Assembly (NCBI GenBank): GCA_016787265.1 | Contig: JAEUVF010000010.1 | Location: 62,001 to 126,000 of the forward strand | DNA: 64,000 bases | Reading direction: 5' to 3' | DNA from: Flavipsychrobacter sp. | GTDB taxonomy: Bacteria > Bacteroidota > Bacteroidia > Chitinophagales > Chitinophagaceae | In this document: positions 17,693 to 25,622 of the stretch, in pieces | Layout of the letters: the number at the start of each line of letters is the position of its first letter | Numbering within the stretch: the stretch's first letter is position 1 | Translations under genes and position numbers: made by a program | Notes under the pieces: generated by a model | Told to the model about the DNA's origin: nothing | What the model saw: the letters and a program-made list of their open reading frames with translations, nothing else | Databases searched by the model: none

Positions 17693-18410
17693 GTTGGTTC
17701 AGGTATAGAAAGGTAGGGGAATCAATAGGAGTAAATCGTACGCGGTCACCAGGTTTAAACAGGCAGGGATTTTGATCGGAGCGATTAAAAACAGAAAGCG
17801 GAGTTCGACCGATGATTTGCCATCCCCCGGGAGAGGAATTGGGATAAATTCCGGTTTGTTGGCCCGCGATACCTACGGAACCAGCAGGTACTTTCAAAGC
17901 TGGAGAGGCTTTGCGGGGCGTAGCCAGCGAATCTGGAAGCAGGCCCATATAGGCAAAGCCAGGGTTGAATCCAATCATAAAAACATACCAATCCTGTGAG
18001 CAATGTGCTTCGATGATGGATGCTGGTTCGGTATGATGGAAACCTGCAACGACCTCGAGATCGGGTGCCATTTGTCCCTCATAACAGACAGGTATGAGGT
18101 GGTTGCCAGCTTCCGCCAGGGGTATTTTGTTATGTCCGGAAGTCAGAGGGAGTCTGCTTAGAATCTCTTCATGAACAAAGGCCAGCGGGGAATGCTGGCC
18201 TTCAGAAAAAAGTTGAGCCGGGTTAAAAAAAACCGTGAGGCTGTTATATGTAATGGTAGTGTCCAGAAATCCATGGAATTGGTCCAGGTGGAAGATCTGC
18301 TGCAATTGAAGCAGTTTCTGATGGGCTTGAATAGAAACCCCCTTTCCATATTCAATGGTAATGGCTGACTCAGCAATCGGATAAATATGGAAGGAATCCT
18401 CCTGTGCCAA
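17679..18410 (-). CDS. pxpB: 5-oxoprolinase subunit B (KipI family)
   Basis: 243 residues of the AHS1/KipI family. The N-terminal YPIAESAITIEYG, the middle GFNPGFAYMGLLP and the following GSVGIAGQQTGIYPNSSPGGW are typical. The best start is a TTG at 18410, eight bases after the nfu stop codon; no ATG occurs between that stop and the first conserved strand. Together with pxpC and pxpA it forms the 5-oxoprolinase; in Bacillus the homologue KipI was first described as a sporulation-kinase inhibitor, which has no target here. Confidence 0.9.
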   Translation of the reverse strand: MAQEDSFHIYPIAESAITIEYGKGVSIQAHQKLLQLQQIFHLDQFHGFLDTTITYNSLTVFFNPAQLFSEGQHSPLAFVHEEILSRLPLTSGHNKIPLAEAGNHLIPVCYEGQMAPDLEVVAGFHHTEPASIIEAHCSQDWYVFMIGFNPGFAYMGLLPDSLATPRKASPALKVPAGSVGIAGQQTGIYPNSSPGGWQIIGRTPLSVFNRSDQNPCLFKPGDRVRFTPIDSPTFLYLNQHENP

Positions 18411-18420
18411 AGCGCCTGTT

Positions 18421-19017
18421 TTATTCTGCTTCTGCCACTACTTCTTTTACTTCAGGAATCATACGTTTCATCATACCCTCAATACCAGCTTTCAGGGTGA
18501 TCATGCTGCTTGGGCAGCCGCTGCAGGAGCCCTGCATCATCAGGTTCACAACCCCATCCTGGTAACTTTTAAACTGGATAGCACCACCATCCATTTCCAC
18601 TGCTGGTTTCACATAATTTTCAAGCAATTCTTTGATACGCTTTACCACATCATCGTCATCAGCACTTACTTCGTTACTTCCCTGGGGTTTTAAAGCGGCA
18701 ATTTCTTCTTCATTCACCACCACCTTGCCTTCTTCCAGGTAATCTTTCAGGAACTGGCGAATGGAAGGAATTACATCACTCCATTCAGTTTCCGGCGTTT
18801 TGGTGAGGGTTACAAAATTGCTGGCGATGAAAACGCTCTTTATAAAAGGAAAGCCAAAAAGTTCCATGGCAAGAGGAGACGCTTTTGCGCTCTCCATATC
18901 CGGCAAATCAATGCTGCGCCCGGGAAAGAGCAGTTTGTTGGCAACAAACTTCATTGTTTCCGGGTTCGGAGTCATTTCTGTATAAATGCTGATAACAGGA
19001 TTTCCAGTCTTGATCAT
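18421..19017 (-). CDS. NifU/Nfu family iron-sulfur cluster carrier
   Basis: 198 residues. The N-terminal half (EMTPNPETMKFVANK, FPFIKSVFIASNFVTLTK) is the Nfu N domain; the C-terminal half is the NifU-like domain with the cluster ligands CSGCPSS near residue 165. It holds a 4Fe-4S cluster at a dimer interface and hands it to apo-proteins. An acidic linker (SADDDD) joins the halves. ATG at 19017. It ends 10 bp before pxpB and may be read with the 5-oxoprolinase genes, although the functions are not obviously linked. Confidence 0.92.
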   Translation of the reverse strand: MIKTGNPVISIYTEMTPNPETMKFVANKLLFPGRSIDLPDMESAKASPLAMELFGFPFIKSVFIASNFVTLTKTPETEWSDVIPSIRQFLKDYLEEGKVVVNEEEIAALKPQGSNEVSADDDDVVKRIKELLENYVKPAVEMDGGAIQFKSYQDGVVNLMMQGSCSGCPSSMITLKAGIEGMMKRMIPEVKEVVAEAE

Positions 19018-19104
19018 AATTCAACACGTTTAACTGCAAAAATAACAAATGCCAGCCGGCTATGTTTGTGAATTTAGGAAAACTTCTTGAGGAAGGGATC
19101 CGTA

Positions 19105-19497
19105 CTAGTGATTACAATCGCTGGTATGGCAATGGTTTGCCTGGCGACAGAGCTGATAATTCCGGAAGTGGGCATATACGATTGCGATAACTGCCGGAAC
19201 CAGGAACCAGAGCTGCCATTCATGCCAGAATTGTTTTGCCAGGAGGAGCAGGATTCCGATCCCAAAAACAATGTATGGACTTGTTTTATGGTGATGTCTT
19301 TTGTAGCCATGCCAGAGCGCATTTGCTCCGATAATAAATGCAATAAAGATCATTAAATATTCAAAAGCCTCATTATCAATGATATTGGTTCCAAAAATGG
19401 GAAGGCTTGTCAGAATTAATGGTAATACTGCACAGTGAATGGCACATGCTATGGAGGTTGCTATACCCAGGGCGTCCCAGTTTATCTTAAATGACAT
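19105..19497 (-). CDS. MerC domain membrane protein
   Basis: 130 residues with four membrane helices. The MerC signature CAIHCAVLP lies in the first helix, and the C-terminus is rich in possible metal ligands (NYQLCRQANHCHTSDCNH). MerC was described as a mercuric-ion uptake protein of mer operons, but no other mer gene is here; the neighbours are a copper-chaperone-like SCO protein and a Fur-family regulator, so traffic of an essential metal such as zinc or copper is more likely. The ATG at 19497 is preferred to a GTG at 19515, because the promoter -7 element (19505-19512) would lie inside the longer version. Confidence 0.82.
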   Translation of the reverse strand: MSFKINWDALGIATSIACAIHCAVLPLILTSLPIFGTNIIDNEAFEYLMIFIAFIIGANALWHGYKRHHHKTSPYIVFGIGILLLLAKQFWHEWQLWFLVPAVIAIVYAHFRNYQLCRQANHCHTSDCNH

Positions 19498-19504
19498 CGG
19501 ACAA

Positions 19505-19535
19505 CAAAAGTACACAGATGCAACTTTGTTGCAAA
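19505..19535 (-). promoter_or_regulatory. Bacteroidota-type promoter of merC
   Basis: On the minus strand TTTG (19535-19532), a 19-base spacer and TACTTTTG (19512-19505) match the -33 TTTG / -7 TAnnTTTG consensus without mismatch. Transcription would begin about 1-3 bases before the ATG at 19497, giving a leaderless or almost leaderless mRNA. Confidence 0.7.
19519..19533. promoter_or_regulatory. Perfect 15-bp palindrome, candidate Fur-family operator
   Basis: TGCAACTTTGTTGCA is a perfect 6-3-6 palindrome. It lies between the -33 and -7 elements of the merC promoter and overlaps the -33 hexamer, the position expected for a repressor. The Fur-family gene at 20310 is the obvious candidate regulator. 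Assignment to that protein is inference. Confidence 0.65.
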
Positions 19536-19637
19536 ATAATTTTTTTACCTTGCTCCACTCACCAGGATCTCAACCTATGCTATCGGTTGGAGTTTATCCG
19601 CCTCTGGTGGATGACACCGGTCGGGTGAAGAAAATCG

Positions 19638-19645
19638 TAAATTTG
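19638..19645 (+). promoter_or_regulatory. Putative -7 element of the SCO-fur operon
   Basis: TAAATTTG matches the TAnnTTTG consensus exactly and ends five bases before the SCO start codon, so the transcript would start at or next to the ATG. No clear -33 element is found at the usual distance, so the call is tentative. Confidence 0.4.
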
Positions 19646-19650
19646 TGACT

Positions 19651-20298
19651 ATGAGTAAGAAGACGATCTTTTTCCTGCTGTTTTTTGCTGTGCTATTTGT
19701 AGGGTTTGTGTTAGCTATGAGCAAATTACTGCCAGGATTCGGGGAAGTTAAAATGCCGGTACTGAGTTATGTTCAACCCTTCCGCTTTAATGATCAGTAT
19801 GGAAATTCCTTTAACCAGGAGAAGGTGCAGGGCAAAGTGTATGTAGCGGAATACTTTTTCACAACCTGTCCGGGTATTTGTCCGAAGATGAATAATAACA
19901 TGAAAAAAGTGTTCGAAACGTATAAGAACAATCCTGATTTCATGATCCTGTCACATTCCGTGGATCCTGCCACAGATTCCGTTGCAAGGATGCGGGTGTA
20001 TGCAGATTCCATGAAAGTAAACAATGCCAACTGGTTTTTCCTGACCGGACCGAAAGACAGTTTATACCTCGCAGCAAGGGTTAGTTATTTACTCGATGAT
20101 CCAAAAAACAATAATGAATATATAGAGGACCAGTTTATCCATACCCAGTTTTTCGCATTAGTTGATCGGGCTGGAAGAGTTCGCCGGATTTATGATGGCT
20201 TGAAAAAGGAGGAGGTAGATCAGATGATTAAGGACATACCTGTATTACTGCAGGAGTCTCAAACAGATGCATCCCGCTTACCAAAGACAACTTTCTAA
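19651..20298 (+). CDS. SCO1/SenC family protein
   Basis: 215 residues. An N-terminal membrane anchor (IFFLLFFAVLFVGFVLAM) is followed by a thioredoxin-like domain with the copper-binding CPGICP motif (Cys73, Cys77) and the distal ligand His164 (FIHTQFF). SCO proteins deliver Cu(I) to the CuA centre of cytochrome oxidase or act as thiol reductants outside the inner membrane. The ATG at 19651 is chosen; a GTG two codons upstream overlaps the -7 element. The Fur-family gene follows after 11 bp, which ties the protein to metal control. Confidence 0.9.
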   Translation: MSKKTIFFLLFFAVLFVGFVLAMSKLLPGFGEVKMPVLSYVQPFRFNDQYGNSFNQEKVQGKVYVAEYFFTTCPGICPKMNNNMKKVFETYKNNPDFMILSHSVDPATDSVARMRVYADSMKVNNANWFFLTGPKDSLYLAARVSYLLDDPKNNNEYIEDQFIHTQFFALVDRAGRVRRIYDGLKKEEVDQMIKDIPVLLQESQTDASRLPKTTF

Positions 20299-20309
20299 TT
20301 TCGTACACT

Positions 20310-20732
20310 ATGCAGGAAGCCGTACAGAACATACTGAAAAAAAATCAGTTAAGCATCACCGGTAGTCGTGTTAGGATTCTAGAATTGTTTCTTGAACAAC
20401 AGGGTGCTCTGGCACATGGAGATATCGAACGCAGAACCGGTGAGAAGTTTGATCGTGTTACTGTTTACAGAACACTTCAGGTATTTCTGAATAAAGGGAT
20501 TATTCATTCTATTCCTACTTCTGACAATAGTGTGTTATATGCATTGTGCAAGGACGATTGTGGGGAAGGACATCATCACGATAATCACGTTCACTTTGTT
20601 TGTGACAAATGTGGTAACACATTGTGCCTTGAAGATGTAACGGTACCGGCTATACGCTTACCAAAAGGATATAAGTTCAGCCAGATTCAGGTGATAGTGA
20701 ATGGAAGATGTAAAGACTGTAATCGGGATTGA
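20310..20732 (+). CDS. Fur family metal-responsive transcriptional regulator
   Basis: 140 residues. The N-terminal winged helix contains the recognition-helix segment FDRVTVYRTLQVFLNKG, and the dimerisation domain carries a His/Cys-rich site (GHHHDNHVHFVCDKCG) and two CxxC pairs (CDKC, CKDC) that would bind structural zinc. The family includes Fur (iron), Zur (zinc) and PerR (peroxide); the overall pattern and the merC neighbour favour a Zur-like role, but the metal is not fixed by sequence. Co-transcribed with the SCO gene; a terminator follows 10 bp downstream. The palindrome at 19519 is the best candidate operator. Confidence 0.9.
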   Translation: MQEAVQNILKKNQLSITGSRVRILELFLEQQGALAHGDIERRTGEKFDRVTVYRTLQVFLNKGIIHSIPTSDNSVLYALCKDDCGEGHHHDNHVHFVCDKCGNTLCLEDVTVPAIRLPKGYKFSQIQVIVNGRCKDCNRD

Positions 20733-20742
20733 TAAAAAATAA

Positions 20743-20771
20743 AGCCCCGATGTAGACACACCGGGACTTTT
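20743..20771 (+). terminator. Terminator of the SCO-fur operon
   Basis: An 11-bp imperfect stem (two mismatches) with CCCG paired to CGGG and a 3-base loop is followed by TTTT. It begins 10 bp after the fur stop codon. Confidence 0.75.
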
Positions 20772-20884
20772 GGTTAAGGCTCTGATTAGTAGCTATTTAA
20801 AAATCTGTTGAGATTCGTTTTATCTTTCTAAGTGTTTTCTTGTACAAATATATTGTTATAAATCATTCCTTTCAAATTTTAGCC

Positions 20885-20907
20885 ATACCCTAATGTGGGT
20901 ATTTTTT
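20885..20907 (+). terminator. Second hairpin with T tract, weak terminator
   Basis: ATACCC and GGGTAT form a 6-bp stem with a 6-base loop, followed by T5 in the plus direction. It would back up the fur terminator and protect the convergent M3 peptidase gene. There is no plus-strand gene between the two hairpins. Confidence 0.45.
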
Positions 20908-20915
20908 GGGGCTGT

Positions 20916-22631
20916 TTAAAGTTTTAGCATCTCTGCAGCCACAAAATCCATCAATGTTTTAACACGGTTAGGACCCAGGTCAAACGCTATACCCGCGGCC
21001 TGGTACAATTCAGGCAGTGTGCGGGTTCCTCCAAGTGCCAGCGCGTTGGAATAATTATCAAGCGCCTGCTCCTTATTCTCTTTAAACTGCATCCACATTC
21101 CGATCGCTCCCAACTGAGCGATTCCATATTCTATATAATAAAAGGGAACCTCGAATAAATGAAGCTGACGTTGCCAGCCATATTTCCGGAATTCCTCCAA
21201 TCCGCTCAGGTCCAGAACGCCGGTAGAAAATTCTTCATTGATTTCCATCCACTTTGCCGACCGTTCCTCTACCGTATGCTGCGGATTTTCATAAACCCAG
21301 TGCTGGAATTTATCGATAATGGCAATCCATGGGAAAATCGTAATCACTCTTTCCAATTGATGCTCTTTGGCTCGTTTCAGTTCTTCTTCCTTGTTAAAAA
21401 AACTGTGCCAATAATCCATACTGAATAGCTCCATGCTCATACTAGCCACTTCAGCAATTTCCATTGGGTATTCCTTAAACGCTGAAAGCCGCAATGGGTG
21501 GGCAAGAAAACTATGAATTGCATGTCCCCCTTCATGTACCATGGTGGTAACATCATGCATTTGTCCGGCTGCATTCATGAAAATAAAAGGTGCTCCACTT
21601 TCTGCAAGGGGACAATTATACCCACCCGGTGCTTTTCCTTTTCTGCTTTCGAGGTCCAAATGCCCCATCTTTTTCATGGTCAGCAGGCAATCTGCAAACA
21701 AGGGTCGAAGTAGTTTAAAACAGCTGATGGTTTTTTCCAGTAACTCTTCTCCTGTACTGAAAGGGTGAAGCGGTTCAATACCTGCAGGTTCAGCCTCCGT
21801 ATCCCAGGGACGGAGAGTATCCAATCCCAGTTTTTCCTTTTTCTTTTTATAGATCTGCGCAACCAGTGGTACAACATGTTGCTTTACGGCATCGTGAAAA
21901 GCGAAACAGTCCTCCTTGGTATAATCAAAGCGACCCATTTCCACGAATTTGTAATCCCGATAATTGGCAAAACCGGCATTCAGTGCAACCTGGTGACGTT
22001 TCTGAACCAGTCCGGTGAACAGGTCATTTAGCTGGTCACGATCCTGATAACGTCGTTCCTGAATGCTCCTGTAAACCACTTCGCGCTTGCTTCGGTCGGG
22101 ATGCTCCAGAAATTTGGATGCCTGCTGCAGGGTATATTCTTTTCCGTCAATAGTAACGCTCATTTTGCCAGAAATGACTCCATATTGTTGAGCCATTACC
22201 GATAAATCAGCTTGTAGCGGGATGTTTTCTTCCCGGTATAGATCAATTGATTTCTTAACAGAACGCAGGTAAGTGAAATATTCCTTTTGATCAAGCGCTT
22301 TGGTGTATTCATTATTGACCAGCTTACGATTCAGCTGATCAGCAAAGGGCTGGATTTTTGGCTGGATCTCCATCACAAAAAAAGTGAAAGCCTCTTCCAG
22401 CGCCTTATTTTCTGTATCACAGGTCATCCGGATTTGCCTCCAGCAGGCATCTTCACTAACTGCGGCTTCCAGCTCACTACTGTCTGCCAGCCATTTTTCC
22501 AGTTCATCCAGAGAATGTAAGGGTCGGTCCAGCAGGTCTTTAAAATAAGGCTCCAGTGTTTCCCAGCTCGTAACGGTAAAGTCTGCCGGCAGGAAATGCC
22601 TGGGAGTTTTCTGAATATTGGCGATCGACAT
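20916..22631 (-). CDS. M3 family oligoendopeptidase (PepF-like)
   Basis: 571 residues. The zinc motif HEGGHAIHSF (HExxH) lies near residue 360, with the downstream glutamate ligand in EIAEVASMSMELF. Members cleave short peptides in the cytoplasm. The fold is all-helical, and there is no signal peptide. The ATG at 22631 is preferred to a TTG two codons upstream. It lies 10 bp downstream of the DUF5606 gene and probably shares its mRNA. Confidence 0.9.
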   Translation of the reverse strand: MSIANIQKTPRHFLPADFTVTSWETLEPYFKDLLDRPLHSLDELEKWLADSSELEAAVSEDACWRQIRMTCDTENKALEEAFTFFVMEIQPKIQPFADQLNRKLVNNEYTKALDQKEYFTYLRSVKKSIDLYREENIPLQADLSVMAQQYGVISGKMSVTIDGKEYTLQQASKFLEHPDRSKREVVYRSIQERRYQDRDQLNDLFTGLVQKRHQVALNAGFANYRDYKFVEMGRFDYTKEDCFAFHDAVKQHVVPLVAQIYKKKKEKLGLDTLRPWDTEAEPAGIEPLHPFSTGEELLEKTISCFKLLRPLFADCLLTMKKMGHLDLESRKGKAPGGYNCPLAESGAPFIFMNAAGQMHDVTTMVHEGGHAIHSFLAHPLRLSAFKEYPMEIAEVASMSMELFSMDYWHSFFNKEEELKRAKEHQLERVITIFPWIAIIDKFQHWVYENPQHTVEERSAKWMEINEEFSTGVLDLSGLEEFRKYGWQRQLHLFEVPFYYIEYGIAQLGAIGMWMQFKENKEQALDNYSNALALGGTRTLPELYQAAGIAFDLGPNRVKTLMDFVAAEMLKL

Positions 22632-22641
22632 AATCAATAAA

Positions 22642-23244
22642 TTATTCTTCAGATTTTTTCTTGCGGGCAGTTTTCTTGGGCTTTTCCCCGGTTGCTTCGG
22701 TATCAGCTGCCTCTTCGGCTGCTTTTTTAGGCGCTGCTTTTTTCTTAGCCTTTGGTTTTTCAGCTGGTGTTTCCTCTTCAGTTACAGCAGCTTCTTTACC
22801 GGAAGCTTTTTTTGCTTTTGCAGGTACCTCTTCTTCCACTTCTTCGACTGCTTCGGGAGATTCTGAAAGTTTGAATTCAATATTGTTTTTATCGATGATT
22901 TCAAACCATTTTACCATTTTCTTCATGTCACTGGCATATACCCTTTCGAAATCCATCTCAGGAAAAGTCGCTTCAAAATAAGCTTTCAATCCATTGCCAT
23001 CCTTTACATCAGGAAGTTTAGTTCCGCTGGATTTCATGGATTTGAATATTTCAACCAGGTTGACATTATCACGTTTAGTATATATCTCAATACTCTCGAG
23101 GTGAGAGAAGTTATGTTTGCGGGAAGACACGAACTTGGTGGATTGATCCTCCAGGGAACGTACAATCGCTCCGTCCGTTTTACTGGCCACTAACTCAAAC
23201 AATCCGGGTAAACCGGTTACGGCAATGATTCTGTTGTATTCCAT
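22642..23244 (-). CDS. DUF5606 protein with lysine/alanine-rich tail
   Basis: 200 residues. Residues 1-125 match DUF5606, a domain limited to Bacteroidota, with the conserved start EYNRIIAVTGLPGLFELV and KFVSSRKHNFSHLESIEIYT. Its function is unknown. The remaining 75 residues are low complexity: an acidic stretch (EAVEEVEEEV) and then repeated AKKK/PKK/KKAA units resembling the tail of histone H1-like proteins, which suggests nucleic-acid contact. The ATG at 23244 matches the domain start; a TTG nine codons upstream is not supported. Confidence 0.8.
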   Translation of the reverse strand: MEYNRIIAVTGLPGLFELVASKTDGAIVRSLEDQSTKFVSSRKHNFSHLESIEIYTKRDNVNLVEIFKSMKSSGTKLPDVKDGNGLKAYFEATFPEMDFERVYASDMKKMVKWFEIIDKNNIEFKLSESPEAVEEVEEEVPAKAKKASGKEAAVTEEETPAEKPKAKKKAAPKKAAEEAADTEATGEKPKKTARKKKSEE

Positions 23245-23305
23245 ATCTACAAAATTGTAAGGGAGGTGCAAGATAAAACAATTTTACCACCCGACCGGGG
23301 AAGGC

Positions 23306-24055
23306 TCAGGCGTCCAGCCAATCCTTAAAAGCGGCTGTTTGGTCGGCACTGATGATGATTTCCTCCGGTGCCTGAGGAAACAATTCAACCTGTAACTTTC
23401 CTTTACCCACTGTTTTCAGCTTTTTTATGGCATTTATATGGGCAAGATATTGCCTATTCAGGCGGAAAAACTGGGCGGGATTCAATTCTTTCTCAATATC
23501 AGACAGGGATTTGTCCAGCAAGAAACGCTGGCCGCCTGTATCTACCAGGCAAATCATTTTATGAGCAGCATAGAAAAATGCGATTTCTTCAGTTTTTAGT
23601 GTGATATAATCGGCACCTCGTTTAATCAACCACCTTTTTTTATAACCCTCAGGGTTTGTATGATAGCGCCGTAGTTGCTCGAGCGACTGGGAAAAATGCA
23701 ATTTTAGTTGCTCGTATTTCTGAATGGAAGCAGTCAGTTTTTCCTTTGAAACAGGTTTCAGCAGGTAATCGATACTGTTATGCTCAAATGCTTTCTGCCA
23801 ATATTCGTCGTAAGCGGTACAGAAAATTACCGGGCAATCAAGCCGGATTTCATCAAAAATCTGGAAGGATTGTCCGTCTGTCAACTCGATGTCCATAAAA
23901 ATAAGGTCCGGTTGTTCATGCGTTTTCAGCCATTGAATGGACTCCTTTACGGTTGCCAGTAAGGCGATTGGCTTAAGGTCCGATCCAATTTCTGCCAGTG
24001 CTTCGATCAGTCGTTCCGCCGCAGGAGTTTCATCTTCTATCAGTACAATTTTCAT
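23306..24055 (-). CDS. LytTR family response regulator
   Basis: 249 residues. The receiver domain has the acidic pocket (IEDE), the phosphoacceptor Asp55 (IFMDIELTDG), the conserved Thr (FCTAYDEYW) and Lys (LLKPVS). The C-terminal half is a LytTR DNA-binding domain (residues about 140-245; FFRLNRQYLAHINAI). It should be activated by the histidine kinase encoded one base upstream. In Bacteroidota such pairs often act on a neighbouring transporter or surface gene; no target site is apparent here. Confidence 0.92.
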   Translation of the reverse strand: MKIVLIEDETPAAERLIEALAEIGSDLKPIALLATVKESIQWLKTHEQPDLIFMDIELTDGQSFQIFDEIRLDCPVIFCTAYDEYWQKAFEHNSIDYLLKPVSKEKLTASIQKYEQLKLHFSQSLEQLRRYHTNPEGYKKRWLIKRGADYITLKTEEIAFFYAAHKMICLVDTGGQRFLLDKSLSDIEKELNPAQFFRLNRQYLAHINAIKKLKTVGKGKLQVELFPQAPEEIIISADQTAAFKDWLDA

Positions 24056-24056
24056 A

Positions 24057-25157
24057 TCAGCGAAGGATTAGCAGGGGTAAACGGACAGAAAAATGAGTAT
24101 TGTTTTTATCAATTGAAACCGGTTTGGAGGTAATCAGCCTGAACCGTTCAATCAGGTTATTCAATCCAATACCATTGGATTGCCGAACTTTTTTTTCGCG
24201 TACTTCATTGGTAATAAGTAATTCACCACCTGATTCCTGAACTTCAATCTGCAGCGGATCTGACTTGGAAAACTCATTGTGCTTGATAGCATTCTCAATA
24301 AGGATCTGAAGTGAAATAGGCGGTAAAACAAAATGATCAGTACTTGATTCCGATATTTTTTTGTTAACCAGAATACTATCGCCGAACCGGATTTTCAACA
24401 ATGCGATATAGTTATCCATAAATTCCAGTTCTTCCTGTAATAAAACAAGGTCACGCGACTTGTTTTGTAAGATATATCGATAAACATCCGCCAGGGTATC
24501 GTTAAAAATCTGGGCTTTTCGGGGATCTGAGCTAATGAGGTGACTCAATGTATTGAGTGAATTAAACATGAAATGCGGATCGATCTGATTCTTGAGGGCC
24601 TGCAGTTCAGCTTCTGCCCGGGCTCTTTCCAGTGCGGCATTTCTTAGTATTTCTGATTCAGACTCCTTAACCAGGAATACGGTTTCATATACATGAACGA
24701 TAAAAATTACTGATATCAGAATGATGAGGCTGTTGTTCCAGATAATATTCCAGATGATTTCTCCCTGAAGAAAAAGTTGATACCAGCCAACCAGCAGCAA
24801 TACGGTAACGGGTATTGTAAAAAAAGGAATCACCAATAAAAGAGCAATGATTTTCTTTACCGGCTGGTTGAACCAGTTGAAATATGACCGTAATGTGAAA
24901 AGCAGAAACCTGTTGCCTTCCCAGATGATAAATGCAATTCCAATAGTGTAGAGATAACTTAACTTGATCTGCAGGAGGCTGAATTGGTGATGCGGCACCA
25001 GTGATGTAACCAGGGGAATCACTATACCGCAAAATGGTATCAGGATCACCCGGAATCCCACATCGTTGATCCTGCTTTCTTTTTCAGGAAGCTTTGTCGG
25101 AAAAAAATCGGCATTGGTCGCCCTTGCTTCCGGGTTCATACTGGTTGTCTTGGTCAT
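24057..25157 (-). CDS. LytS-type sensor histidine kinase
   Basis: 366 residues. Four membrane helices (residues about 35-160) are followed by a coiled segment and a His_kinase domain: IDPHFMFNSLNTL with His195, then the N box ENAIKH with Asn289 and the glycine box GIGLNNL. The ATG at 25157 is chosen: the frame stays open for another 108 codons upstream, but these cover the divergent promoter and the start of the DUF1761 gene and do not look like protein. One base separates its stop from the ATG of the response regulator. Confidence 0.9.
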   Translation of the reverse strand: MTKTTSMNPEARATNADFFPTKLPEKESRINDVGFRVILIPFCGIVIPLVTSLVPHHQFSLLQIKLSYLYTIGIAFIIWEGNRFLLFTLRSYFNWFNQPVKKIIALLLVIPFFTIPVTVLLLVGWYQLFLQGEIIWNIIWNNSLIILISVIFIVHVYETVFLVKESESEILRNAALERARAEAELQALKNQIDPHFMFNSLNTLSHLISSDPRKAQIFNDTLADVYRYILQNKSRDLVLLQEELEFMDNYIALLKIRFGDSILVNKKISESSTDHFVLPPISLQILIENAIKHNEFSKSDPLQIEVQESGGELLITNEVREKKVRQSNGIGLNNLIERFRLITSKPVSIDKNNTHFSVRLPLLILR

Positions 25158-25197
25158 TGTGAAATTAGACAATAGTTTAGGAATCAAAACAGCTAAT

Positions 25198-25611
25198 ATG
25201 GACATGAGCAGCATCAATTGGCTGGCCGTTCTGGTAGCCGGTCTCTCTGCCTTTGTAATAGGCGGAATATGGTATTCTCCCGGATTATTTGGAAATGCCT
25301 GGATGAAAGAATCTGCCTTAACCGAAGAACAGATCCGCGTAGGGAACAAAGGAAAAATCTTTGGCTTCACTGCCTTGTTTTCCCTGATTATGGCTGCGAA
25401 TCTGGGAATGTTCCTCGTTGACAGTTCTGAAATAAAAACAGATCTTACATGGGGTGTTACAGCTGGATTTTTAGCCGGCATCTGGACCTTCTGTGCGATT
25501 GCAATTCATAGTTTATTCGAATTGAAATCCTGGCGATATATTCTGATCAATGGTGGATATTCCATTGTTTCCCTTACTCTTATGGGAGCCATAATTGGCC
25601 TCTGGCGATAA
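25198..25611 (+). CDS. DUF1761 family membrane protein
   Basis: 137 residues with four membrane helices. The first helix (WLAVLVAGLSAFVIGGIWYSP) and the following LFGNAWMKE fit DUF1761, a family of unknown function with the conserved GxxWYSPxxFG pattern. The ATG at 25198 gives the usual short N-terminus; the frame is open further upstream only because it is antisense to the kinase gene. It is divergent from lytS (40 bp between starts) and heads a three-gene run with the VOC and SRPBCC genes. Confidence 0.85.
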   Translation: MDMSSINWLAVLVAGLSAFVIGGIWYSPGLFGNAWMKESALTEEQIRVGNKGKIFGFTALFSLIMAANLGMFLVDSSEIKTDLTWGVTAGFLAGIWTFCAIAIHSLFELKSWRYILINGGYSIVSLTLMGAIIGLWR

Positions 25612-25622
25612 AACCCAAACAT

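Noticed and set aside
19105..19497. Mercury-resistance operon suggested by merC
   Set aside because: No merA, merP, merT or merR is nearby; the neighbours are SCO and Fur-family genes.
20885..20907. Terminator of the M3 peptidase gene
   Set aside because: The T tract is on the plus strand only, so the hairpin cannot serve the minus-strand gene.
25066..25197. Longer start for the DUF1761 protein and a 108-codon longer start for LytS
   Set aside because: The two extensions are antisense to each other and to the opposite gene's coding part; both families start at 25198 and 25157.
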